DNA of 64,000 bases, from positions 44,433,319 to 44,497,318 of the forward strand of contig CM069457.1 in assembly GCA_035610835.1 (NCBI GenBank), in the 5' to 3' direction. Both the position numbers and the translations under genes were made by a program. Of the stretch, positions 1 through 12,400 are shown piece after piece. Numbering within the stretch: the stretch's first letter is position 1; each line of letters opens with the position of its first letter. The notes under the pieces are model-generated. The model was not told the DNA's origin, did not search any database, and worked only from the letters and a program-made list of their open reading frames with translations. The DNA is from Ophiura sarsii. Lineage: Eukaryota; Echinodermata; Ophiuroidea; Amphilepidida; Ophiuridae.

Positions 1-391
1 ATTTCTGATCTTTGATACATCTGGTATGTACGGTATCTAACCGAATTCTCAGATTCGTGAAAAAGAGGACATTTTAGTGTTGACTCATGTGCATTATATT
101 CTACTGTGTGTTGGAAACTCCTGGGCTTAAATCTCATTTGAATATGAAAATGTAAACTGTCTGTAAATTATTCCCCTACACACTTTGATGACCCCGGTCT
201 TTGACGCATTTCACGGGCAATGCTTATGTTAAAACAGGCAACACTCCTATTTTAACAAAATTATCCAATAAAAGCAAGGATCTTAGTAAGACGAATACGC
301 CCTATATTATACTATATGCTTCATGCGTGTTTGGTCCTTTTCACGCTGTTAATATCATATAACATAATTATTGATATAGTTTTTTGACGAT

Positions 392-839
392 ATAAAGGGT
401 TCAACAAAAGAAAGTATAACACTTTTTATGTCATTTTGAGTAACATTCATTTGTTTTTACCAAACAGGCTAGATAGGCAATTGTTAACACACATATGCCG
501 TATTTACTGCCATGCACTTTAATGTCAGAATTAAATATCCCCTAAATTGTCGTACGACCCAACGCATTTGCACTGTGCGATCGATAGCCCCGTCAATCCT
601 GGCTGTACACACACAGAGAGAGAGAACCAAATTGGTCCTTTCTTCTTGTGCTGTGTATTGGAAATGATAGTTTTGAAAATATGATTTTTTTTCTTCGTTA
701 AATGGTGCTAATCATGGTTTATCTTTGTTGGGGGAAAATTTGGTATCAGATTATGCCTAAAAGATTCATCTAAAAAAAGTGAATGTTACTCAAAATGACA
801 TAACCAAAGTGGTATACTTTCTTTTGTTGAACCCTTTAT
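392..839. mobile_element. MITE-like element with ~58-bp inverted repeats
   Basis: Inverted termini begin ATAAAGGGTTCAACAAAAG and end about 58 bp in, with a few mismatches. The paralogous site near 23085 is empty. No coding capacity. Confidence 0.8.
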
Positions 840-1231
840 GTTAGCTACATTTTGAAACCTACCTCATTTTGCTATCAAAATGACTCCAATGTCTTTATGT
901 TGGATAAATATAAACACATCACCAAAAATAAGTCCCCCTCTCAACAATTCGTTATAACATGAAAATGAAAGATGTTACTTCAGCTCTTCATGGCTGAATG
1001 AGCTCAAATGGAAGACAAAAACTGCCCTTCGCAAAAGTCATAAAAAAGTTTATGAATGGCTTCGTACTAATGGGAAAACACATGGGGTTGAGTGCACAGT
1101 TTAAAATACCCACCAAGTGAACATTACTCCAATGTGTAATCAATTCATGATCATTCAGCCATGTAATCCTCTTCTTGGCTCAGAGCTAATATCGCAGTGA
1201 GTTGTTAGGTGGTCAGTCACAAACGACACTA

Positions 1232-2947
1232 AAGGCCCTGTCACACCATAGCGTATGGCCTGAACGTGGCCTGAACGTATGCCGACGTATTCAAAAAATA
1301 GCTCGAAAATTGTCAGAGTCCGAGAACGTCCAACTTCCCAACGAATTGCGTCAACATCGGTGATGGAATGGACGTATCCATAGCGTATTAAACGCATACA
1401 TAGCGTATCACTAACGTATTGATAGCGTATCATTAACTTATAACAAACTTATGACAGCGTATCACAGCGTATGCGATCGGCGAGCGTATGACCAACGTAT
1501 TCGTAGCGTATGTCTGCCGTGCTCGACGTATCCTCAGCGTATCCTCGGCGTACAACGAACACGTGACTTATGCCGTTACAGAAATTCAGTTTCGTACACG
1601 GCGGGACAAGTGTTGCCAGTAAACGAAGCCTAGCTGATAACTATTAAAATATCTAGAAGGGTAAATCTATATGTCCAACCTACAACTTAAGACGATTAAC
1701 GTACCTCTAACGTATGTCAGCGTATGTCTAACGTATGTCAGCGTTTGTAAACGTATGTCTAACGTACCACGAACCTATCGGGAACTTATGCAGAACGTAA
1801 GTTAAGCACACGTTGAGTACGTCGAAAATTTTTGAACATGCTCAATAATTGTTCGCGGGCTCGACGTGTTCCAAATGTTCACAACGTATCACAGCGTGCT
1901 CTTAACGTATACGACGTATCCCAAACTTACCCCTAACTTGTATCAGCGTACACCAACGTACGCCAACGGATTTCGATATTTCGCATACGTTGTTATACGT
2001 TCAGGTGATACGCCATGGTGTGACAGGGCTACCGTACAGCTAGCGCGCATTCGGCGTTTTGGGAACTTATGGATGGTTTGAGTATATAAATGGGTCCCTT
2101 GAGTATCTCATCCTCACATCTTCATGGTCTGTCTTGGCCTTCTTGCTTTTTCCTCCTTCTCGGCCTCGGCCCCTGGTTGCTTGCTTCTTCTTGGGAGGCA
2201 TGTTAACTGCTTGATGACATCGGCGGGAATGATGTAATTTATACGTGCTACAGCGGCATAATAAGCCACGTGTTCGTTGTACGTCGAGGATACGCTGACG
2301 GATACGTCAAACACGGCAGACATACGCTACGAATACGTTAAGTATACGTTAGTCATACGCTCGCATACGCTGTGATACGCTGTCATAAGTATGTTATAAG
2401 TTAGTGATACGCTATGCATACGTTCAATACGCTATGGATACGCTATGGATACGTGACAGGGCCTTACACGATCGCCCGGCATAAGGTGAATACGTGAGAA
2501 TACGTCGAAACTCGTTGGAAATACGTCAGGCATACGTTAGACATACGGCACATATACGTTATCAACTCGTTATCACTACGTTGGCTGTACGTTTCCCCCA
2601 GCCTACGTTCATCAACGTATACCAACTTACGAGTAACGTACGAGTAACGTACCACTAACGTATGTCAGCGTTTGTCAACGTATATTTAACGTACCACAAA
2701 CTTACCGGGAACTTATGCAGAACGTATTAAGCACACGTTGAGTACGTCGAGACATTTTGAGCATGCTCAATATTTTTTCGTGGTCCAAATTGTCACAGTG
2801 TATCACAGCGTGCTCTTAACGTAAACGACGTATCCCCAACGTACCCCTAACTTATATCAGCGTACGCCAACGTACACCAACGTATTTTCGATATTTCGCA
2901 TACGTTGGCATACGTTGAGGCGATACGTTATGGTGTGACAGGGCCTT
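1232..2947. mobile_element. Motif-dense nonautonomous DNA transposon, TA target
   Basis: Inverted termini AAGGCCCTGTCACACCATA, flanked by TA on both sides; the empty site reads CACTTAGGAAAC in the right copy (near 23469). The inside is packed with degenerate ACGTAT/AGCGTATG motifs in both orientations. Extra terminus-like CAGGGC ends at about 2024-2030 and 2455-2464 suggest a composite of two or three units. Carries a short basic ORF (2067-2201). Confidence 0.75.
2067..2201 (-). CDS. Short basic ORF inside the motif-dense transposon
   Basis: 44 codons from ATG to TAA, starting MPPKKKQATRGRGREGGKSK: a Lys/Arg-rich, nuclear-localisation-like start followed by a more acidic stretch. Unlike its surroundings it lacks the ACGTAT motif, so it may be the remaining 5' end of a transposon protein gene. 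No family recognised. Confidence 0.35.
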   Translation of the reverse strand: MPPKKKQATRGRGREGGKSKKAKTDHEDVRMRYSRDPFIYSNHP

Positions 2948-3343
2948 TAGGAAACAGTCACAGGATTATTTCTAACTAAGTTTTATTGGTAAAATGTGAT
3001 GATACCTTGTGATGTTATGACGAACTTTTGAGAGGGGGACTTATTGTATTTTATTTTATGTGATGTGTTTATATGACAGATTTGGCAGTTATAACTGTCA
3101 AACCTGTTATGCCTACGCACAATAGAACAGTATCGATCGTAGTGATATTGAATTAATGCACGAGATGTTTAGACGTGCTATTCAATACGAATCTCGATGT
3201 GTATGAGAGCATGCGTAGCCTTGTCATTTTGATAAGGTATCAAAATGCAGCTAGCCCAATGCTTCAGGTATGTCAATGGCACTCTTATAAGGTATTCAGA
3301 TTTTCAAATGTATGGACTCTGTAATGAAACATTGAAACCATAC

Positions 3344-3428
3344 CTGGTGGTGGGACCGTCTTTGGAGGGACAAACACAATGTCCACATCTCCCCACGGTC
3401 CCTTACCGGCACTTGTCTGGGCTTGAAC
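3344..3428 (-). CDS. Paralogue exon: FN3 last strand and Pro stalk, copy of exon 10
   Basis: 85-nt exon, phase 0 to 1, acceptor TTATCAG, donor GTATGG; encodes VQAQTSAGKGPWGDVD and a Pro-rich end. Differs from 24138-24222 by one residue. Confidence 0.88.
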
Positions 3429-6400
3429 CTGATAATAAATAAATAAATATTGGTAAACATAGAAAAGGTCAACATTTAATTCAAGATAACGAGATTTACG
3501 CCAGCAAATAAGCACTGAGGTGTGTTTGTACTTCAGATGTGATAGTGTCTTATAGTATACTGCCTACATAACAGAAAACCAAACGCCAGCAATACGTGTG
3601 TTCGAAATTAGAGAAGACTCGCCTATATTTTGGACGTCATATTGCACCAATTCAATTCAATTCAATCAATTTAAATTGAATGTAGAATAGGCCGGGTACG
3701 GTAGCGATCCAATTTCGTAGTCCGTTGGGCATGGCTACATGTATAAATTTTATTGGCCCTCGGTAACCAATTGATTGGTCATTTGGTATCACACACAGCC
3801 GACATTAGGCAGTTTTCGGAAATGCAACAATTTGGTAACTTATAATCACGCATAACCTAACCCGGTATGTGCATCGAGTAAAAAGGAATTGACAAATAAT
3901 ACGCAATACAAAGAGGCTGGTAACATTAATTGGTAATTAGGTAAATGTCTGTCCTTCGCGCGAAGATAAACAATACATAATTAGAACTGTAGGTTTGGCA
4001 AGATTACCACACAGTGTGAATGATAGGTGCCCCACGTGAGTATCTGGGTCAAATGTATTTGAAGAGCTTTGTTGCAAAAGGGCTATGGTGCATTTGTTTC
4101 TTCAAAAATGAGTTTGATATAGAAATGTATAGAGAAAAATCATGTTTCAAGGAAACAAAGTCATTTTTTTTCAAAAAGACCTACATCTCATTGTAAACAG
4201 CCATTGACATTGTTGTTTTGTTGCAAAAGGGCCTGTATCCAGAACTTCAATGGCTGTTTACAATGAAATGTAGGTCTTTTTGAAAAAAAATGCCTTTATT
4301 TCCTTGAAACATATGATTGTGACCTATACATTTTTATTTCAAACTTTTTTTGTGTGATATTTTTTCTCTATGTACAAACAGATGGAGTTTTGTTGCAAAA
4401 GGGCCTACATCAAAATTTTCAAAAAATGTAAACATTGAAAACTAGCACATTTAAAATGTATTTCAATTTAAATTAGTATGTAGTGTACCTGTTTTTTGAA
4501 ACAGTTTTTTGACTTTTTCTCAATAAGAGCCAAAGTGGATGCAGGCCCTTTTGCAAAAAACCTCTTCATTTACAGAAACTTATAGTACAGTCACCTGGAT
4601 GTTATACGTCGAATTTACTTCAAGTCCAGCTAATGTAAACATTCCACCCTCCACGGTTGCAGCAGCCAGGGTAATCTCCACAGCGTTGTTCTCTGTTTCC
4701 CCAAATTTCCAGTAACGAATATGATACTTTGTAATAACGCCATTGATTACATCTGTGATAGCCCACCTTATGTCAATCGAACCTTCTTTGGTGCCTGTTT
4801 CTAAAGTAACACTACTTGGAGCAGATGGAACTGCATGGTGGGAGAAATATTAAAATCGGAGCATTTTGAGAATTTGTTCTCTCTACAAATAATTTGAGGC
4901 AAAAGTTGACCTTTGACCTATTTACCCTATATCTCGGAAACTAAGCATCGGGTTGAAATACAACTATTGAATGTTTTGCTCCTTATGATCCCGGGAAGAG
5001 TTTGATATGCATCTCAATAAAATCAGACCATCTTTGCATTTGACACCTATATGACATTTGACCTTCGATAGCGGCGATTCTCAGCTGATTAAACCTTCTG
5101 GGCTCCCGGCCTATCCTTGTAAAAAAATCGAAGTAGAAATCAAATCGATTTGGAAAACGCATGAGAAACTGTTTCACTATTCTATATATGAACTACCTAC
5201 GATGTTATTTGATTCGTAGTTTAGCATAGAGCCCTATGTGTCAACTGTCAACTAATCAGATTAATATTTCAAATCACGGCCTCCTCGTCATTCAGAACAT
5301 ATTACTTTAGACTATTGTGTTTTTTTTAAATCGGAGGAGGGGGACATTTGTTTATCCAAATAATCGCCACGAAACCCCGTATTTTGATCCGCCCTAACCA
5401 CTCAGCCAACTTGCCAACGCTAGCCCGGGCAGCGACTTCGTAAAATAGTACTTTGGTTGATGACGTCATCCAATCGAATGCTGTAGCACGCGCGAGGACG
5501 TTTTTTTTCCATAGTGTTTCGTAAGGTTTTGGAAGGTTAGGGTTAATCTACGTACGCTATAGTTGATAATTTGATAGCGGGACGTGTTGGATACAGCTAC
5601 TGAACGTTTGTCTTACCACACGCATCATTATCTTCCCAACATAGCCTAAACTAGTATTCTGATGAAAAAAATCCAAACAAAGTTGTATTGAGAAAAAAAA
5701 CCTCGCTTAGTCAGACGTGTTCAGCTATTACCAAACACGTGCGAGGTAATTTTGGGTCAAATTAGGTGAATGGCTGATTTGTTGGAAGTAATCGTTACAT
5801 ACAGGGTGTATCAGAAAGAACTGTACCGAGGCAATATAATTTGTTACGGTGTGAATTCGATTGATATTGTTCAAACCGTTTTCACATATATCTTGCGCAA
5901 ACGCATAGCTTTCATAAGAATTTTAAATTGTGAAAATCGGACATTTCTGATGGAAAATACAGACTTTCTGGTAAAGATGGTATATTTCAATTTTGGTCGA
6001 AATTATATATTTAAAAATCTGTGAAATTACTAACCCTGCCTGAGATATCTATCTGTCCATAGGACAGGGTTTATTTTTAGTCGCCATATCTCAACTTTTC
6101 ACATCACTTGTAACTATTTATTATTTGCATACTTTTGTGGGTGAAATGTGGAGATAAATTCTGATTTTTAATCCGAAAATAAACCAGGATTTGTTCTGCT
6201 TGAGTGGTTTTAACTTTCTTTTCTTTGGCGGGAGCTTTGCATATTGCTTATGTGGTGTGGGCTACATTGTTTGAGATGTTGGATAAGCGGTAGAGAGGAT
6301 TGATTAAAATTGAAAATACGTTTTTCATCGATTTTCGATTATGTCTTGCCACACGAGAACAAAAAGAGATATCTCAATGAAATTAAGTTATAATATAGGA

Positions 6401-9400
6401 AACATGTTCACCTTTATATTGCAGGTGTTTAAATTTAAAACAATAATCATTTTGTATTTTTATGTATTTTAGAAACACGGTACAGTTCTTTCTGATACAC
6501 CCTGTAGAATAGTTTTGTGTTCAATCCTACGATATCAAATACGAAGCTATAAAATGTCATGCACTATTATAGTTAACTTTAGTAATCATCAAAGCATTTA
6601 CTTCATAAAATGATAAAATATGACAATAAATTAACTCGATAAGCTTTTTACAGGGGAATAACATAATTATGAATAAAAGATAGTCAATATTTAAAAAAAA
6701 AGTTTCTTCTATCATGATCCAGTTATACTTAGTCATACCTCCGTCAAGCGTACGATGTTTGAAAGTAGTCTCGGGTCCAACACCATCCTCCGTGTTAGCT
6801 GAGATAACAAAAGAGTATTCCGTGTATGGCTCAAGATCACGAAATGCTACCGTTGTATCTGATGTAAATACGTTGTTATGTTGCAGATCGGGAGAGCTTC
6901 CAGTCTTTAAGAATGTGTAGGTATATTTATGTATGATACCGTTCCTCTCGCCACACATAGGTTCTGTCCAAGAATATGTGATACTGCTATTAGTGGTACT
7001 CAGTGCACGAATGTTTCGAGGGAAACCGATGGGTCCTGCAACAACAACAAAAGGAAATACATTACTGAAGCGTACGAACGAGTGTGACAAGCTGCTTTGT
7101 CGAGGTTTGCCTAAAGTGTAACAATTTCTTTCCAGATGACTGCTGTGACATAATATCATCCATAGTAAAGTTTTAAAGCATTTTTTTCATCCATTTGTTT
7201 TGGGCAATGTATAAGGAAACTGAATGATGACATTTTTATTTACAATACAATTTAAATATTTTGCCATTCTTCTTGATTTAAGAAATGGAAACGGAACTTA
7301 TCATGACTTTTTCTGCTCGAAAGCCATCATCGGCAAAAAAATATCTTGCAGAATATCAATTTTACCAATTTTCAATCAATACTTCATATGTTAGCTTCCA
7401 ACTTCCTGACTAGTTTGTAACTTTATTTTAAAAGTTCATGAAGAATACTCACTAGAGCCATGCGTATCAGCTAATACTGTTGCAACACTCATTCCACCTT
7501 TCACCGAAACTTCATATGTCGAAAATGGCAAAAGACCTGTAAGTGCAGAACTTGTTCCTGAAACAGTTCCATATTCTTTCTGACCATTCCCCAACTCCAT
7601 GCATTGGTCTTGATTTTGAAGACGATATTCAACCGTATACTCTGTATTGGTAGTACATGACTCTGATGGGACCGTCCAGGATACATCCAACTCAGTGGCA
7701 GATTGGGGTGCTACGGTCAAAGCGTCAACTGTAAAAATGTATAACAAAATCATACACAAGTTTCAACAACCCATCCTAGAGGAATAATTCATCGTTATGA
7801 TCCCAATGACACTTGATACAAAAAGCACAATGGAAAAGATCGCATTAAACATGTTAAAGCACACAGCATATTATAACGATTATACAATGTCCTACAGTGC
7901 AACAGAGCATACATTTCCAAATATTTAATTATAAATATAGTGCCTCCTGATTGTTGTACAACAATGAACATTTCAATCCTAAGTATGTGTATCATATATA
8001 ATTAAAACAGCTTTGTTTAAAGTACTATTTCGTGTCCTTGTATGATTATCAGCTAACATTGTTACATTTCTTATTAAACCTGATTTCGGATTGGCCTATA
8101 CTTGATTATCCATACACGCTAATCCAACCAGCTACTGCCTACTTCCTTTCATGGCCTTGACTATTTAAACATTTCTTTTTGAGCTAGCCCCAAGGGGCTT
8201 GCTCTTATCCCCGGGATAGAGCAAGTACGCGTTATTCATAATGGCTTCGTGTCACTTGGCTCAGAAAACCGTGACCAAATCGGTATAATTGTCAAACGGG
8301 TCCAGCCCAATGACACCTTCATACGGGTATATTGATTGGACGAAAAGTGTGACGCTTGGATACCATTGTGTTGTGTATTTGTATCACGGATCAATTACAA
8401 GTGCCTCCGAGTCCATCTGTGTCGATGGCTTTTATTGGACGTGAGGGGTTTGTACTGTTTGTATGTTTACAAGGGATCGTCTCTCCGTGTCGAGGATTTG
8501 ATGACGAGAACCGTGCTGGCCGGGCGGTGATGTTATTTACCGTAAACAAACATTTGATATCTTGACTGAGTAAAAGCGTATAGTATACACATGCACATAC
8601 ATTGTATAGCAATACATGTAGGCCTATACAGTGTTTTGCCAAATGTTTGTTACGGTTAATAAATTCGCGGTCGGGCGAGCTGTCGCTTGGGTTTAATAAT
8701 TCATTTATTCTTCATCTGAACTCTGGCTGACCCCCGGGGGCTGACCTACTGTGATATTGAGAGATCGGATATTTTTGCGTGAATTTTGAAAGTTGATAGT
8801 TCTTGTATACGACTAGTTGAGCTATAACTCTAATAATTTATATATCCCCTGGATATCATCGCCATTGAATTATTGTGTCATTGTACTTTTTGTGAACTTT
8901 TGAAACGGATTTATGTGAGCCGTTGTTTTCTCCGTCAGTGGCAATTGCCCCCCCCCCCCGACAGATTTTGTTGTGCCCCCCCCCCCCCCTTTGTGCCCCC
9001 TCCCCACTTTCCGGATTTAGTGTTTATATGCATTATTACTATGATTATTAGTAAAATGACCATTTTCGCCTTGTTTTTATAAATAAATTAAAATGTTATA
9101 GAGATAACTGTTTAAAACCCGGAGGATTGGCCATAATTTGTTGAATGTGCTGTTTTTTAGACTGTGCGATTTTTTGACCGTGCGTGATTTGTTGACCGTG
9201 CGAATTTTGTTGACCTCACCCCCACCCCTCCCCCCACACACACACACTTACGTGAAATTGACGAGGTGATTGACTGCAACAAAAATGGGGTAACCTGTAC
9301 GAAAATTTCAGAAATCTGGCCCCCCTCCCCTGAAAAAAATCCTAGCTACGCCACTGTAATCTTCGCACTATATGAATTATGATGGACTGCAACCAAAATA

Positions 9401-12400
9401 CTACAACATCAGTAGATGCCATAAATCAGGACAGGTCTCACCTTTCCTGCATAATTAAAACTATCTTCCCACACAAAAATTATCACGTGCAAGTGGGTGA
9501 CCTGTGGATTTAAAAAGCATCAATTTATGGTGATGAAAAGTCTTTTCCATGCTTCCTTACGGTAAGGGACGCACCATTAGATTTTCAGGGTGGGAGTAGG
9601 AAGTTTTTGGAAGAAAAAATCCCCCTCTATGCAGGCTAAAAAAACAAACAAACGAATGAATATATAATTTTTTTATAAAAAAACCTTACGCCCACCAAAA
9701 AAAACGAAAAAAAAAAAACCCGAACCCAACTTCCTACCGCCCCCCTGATAACGGTAGGGCCTATCTCTCCGGCAACATGTAACAGAGCTCTTCCAATAAC
9801 TGATTTACAGTATATTACCAGAGCCGGCTATAAAATAGTGACAGTAGGTGGCGGAAGGACATAACATTTCTTATGTCAGCAATAAACAATGTTTAGAATG
9901 GTCACAATTACTGAATATTGTGAATGTTTACATGCGTATGCATAAAAGTGTCAATCATGATAATGACATTTCTTCTTTATCATGTTTATAACCAATATCT
10001 GCAGTAGACCTTGTTGACTTGTCAAGAACTCCAGATGCTAAGTAATTCTTACACGTTCACCAAAAATATGATGACTCTGGCTAAACCTGTTTGTTGTCTG
10101 CATGAAGAGTCTGACAATTTCAATAATGCCTGTAACTTTGATATAACTACATTCATAAAGGGTTATAAACTATCATTATACATGTAATACTATACACAAT
10201 GTCAAGTTTGACAGAGGAATTAATGAAAGTTTCGAACATGTCATAAAACTCAATTCTACGCAAATATTTGTAACCATACATTGATTCAGTTGATTGTGCG
10301 CAACATTATGGTCCCTCCTGAACTTTTATTTGTACATGACTTCTCATCGTGTACATACATTACATTTGTTTCTAATAAAATGATAAAACAAAGAAACCGT
10401 TTTATGCTTCTTATGTAACTTGTTTTTTTATTTCTTGTTTGATTGCCAGTATATGTGTACATCCTCTTAGAGTCTCAATTAGAAATTGCACCACAATAAC
10501 AACTAGAGGATATTTACATGTTTCTAAATGACAACCCTGTGGTTACATCATATGTATCTGTTCTACCGAAACCAAATGAATTTGGCAGAGCTCCAAACTG
10601 AGAAATAGCCCAAAACCTAATCGGGGTGATTTTGAGATTTCTTGCAAATAATTAATTTCCAGAGTGTTTATAACATTAATGTGAAAGTTTCAGATTAAAA
10701 AATCAAACCAAAAATATATTTAAAATAATAATAATAATAATAATTTAAAAGTACATTGTATGTACATTGTAAGTATACCTCAGTTTGGAGTTTTCATATA
10801 TAGACTATTAACTTGAAAATGATATAACCCCGTTTTGGGAAGTCCGATTAAAAAAAAAGGTACCATTGTTAAGCGGAAGATCTCTACTACAATAATCAAT
10901 TACAAACTCAATTTTGATATCTTGCCTAATTGTGTCTGATTTTGGTAGACCTCTTCACATACGGACTACTGCAAATTTGTCTTCATATTCAATACTTGAT
11001 ATCATGCCCAAATTTGCCAATACGTCCACTGCCTGCTCTTGTGCCAATCTCTGATTACCCAATTACATGTAATTATTCTACCAACTGCTTTCCTAAAAAT
11101 ATTAAAGTCTTTCATTTGTACTAGCTCTTCCCTTTTAAAGGGTTTTTATTTATTTAGACTTTGTGCAGGCCTTTAACACGATACCTGTTTGTACACCCAT
11201 GCATGTCAGCACACGGTCACCTAAAATAACATACACCATTATGACTGCACACTGGCGAATTGCATTTCAAATTTCTTATAGCGCGAATTTTAAACCACTG
11301 GTCCTTATGCATCCCATGTCCTTGAATATTCCTTCCATTGTTTGCGTGCATGGCTGCACAAGTATTAATAGTATGTTAGTACCTTATGTTAATAAGGTGT
11401 GCTTGTCATTGTGTCATATCATATTGTCATAAAAATGCATATCATGTTGATGCATTGACAGCTCCCGTGGAAAAGCCATTTTTACACATACTCGCTAAAA
11501 AATAGCAATATCTCAAAAAATATTCATGTAATATCTTCCCTATTTTCCCCAATAATGCTCAACGATATATGCTTTAATAACATGCAAACCAAATTACTAA
11601 AATATTTTATCATCTAGGAGAAAATGGCCTCCAAAGTTGGGTATAGTGTTTTTTTTGACCACCCTGTATACTAGTTACTGTACTAACCATGACGTTTTGG
11701 AAACTATACTAGCAGTTTTAATGATTTATTTTGAAATCAATGGTGATAACACAACACCCACCTGCACCTGCTGTTACAGCTTCAATGTCATCACTCCATA
11801 TATTGGAGACGATACCCTGGGAGTTACGAGCTCTGACGTGAAATGTATAGGTTGTACATGGTGACAGACCAGACATGATGGATATCATTCTGTCTGATGT
11901 GTCGCCTACATGTATTGCTACAGTGTTACCACCATCAACAGACCGAAGCTCGTACTGGTACCGACGTATTACACCATGTCTGCTTCCACATGGCACCTCA
12001 TCCCAAGAGAAACTTAGACTATCCCGGCTAGTAGATGTGATTGTAACATTAGCAGGAGCTGCAGAGGGTACTACAAGATAAATGAATGCAAGAACATCAT
12101 TCATCAATACGAGAAAAGTAAGAAAAATATGGTTATCAGAATTCAGAAGACCACGGGTTGTGGTTGCTATAAGTTACTGTTCCATCAGTATCAGCGATAA
12201 CGTTTTAATTCAGGGAGGCGGGATATTTAAGGGGCGAGAACATTTTTAATGCACATTATTATTCAACGGGGCGTTTGGCAATTACAATTTGGAAAACATA
12301 TCCTCCGTAAATCCCTCCAGCTTCCTCCGCATATGGTCACTTGTTCCAGAACTAAAGCCACTTGCTTAAAAATATGGGGAGGTTTATATCTGAATGGACC

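Larger units (their letters stand above)
908..3074. mobile_element. Old MITE (left copy), interrupted by a nested element
   Basis: About 50-bp inverted termini (ATATAAACACATCACC, then AAGTCCCCCTCTCAA). The uninterrupted copy is 23156-23583, so this insertion predates the segmental duplication; the interruption at 1232-2947 came later. Confidence 0.8.
105..7885. repeat. Segmental duplication, left copy
   Basis: Introns and exons align with 22762-28535 in the same order and orientation. Length differs through insertions at 392-839, 1232-2947, 4061-4567 and 5802-6504 that are absent from the right copy. Confidence 0.85.

Noticed and set aside
5770..6024. 84-codon frame as a transposase
   Set aside because: It straddles a MITE terminus and shows no DDE or helix-turn-helix pattern.
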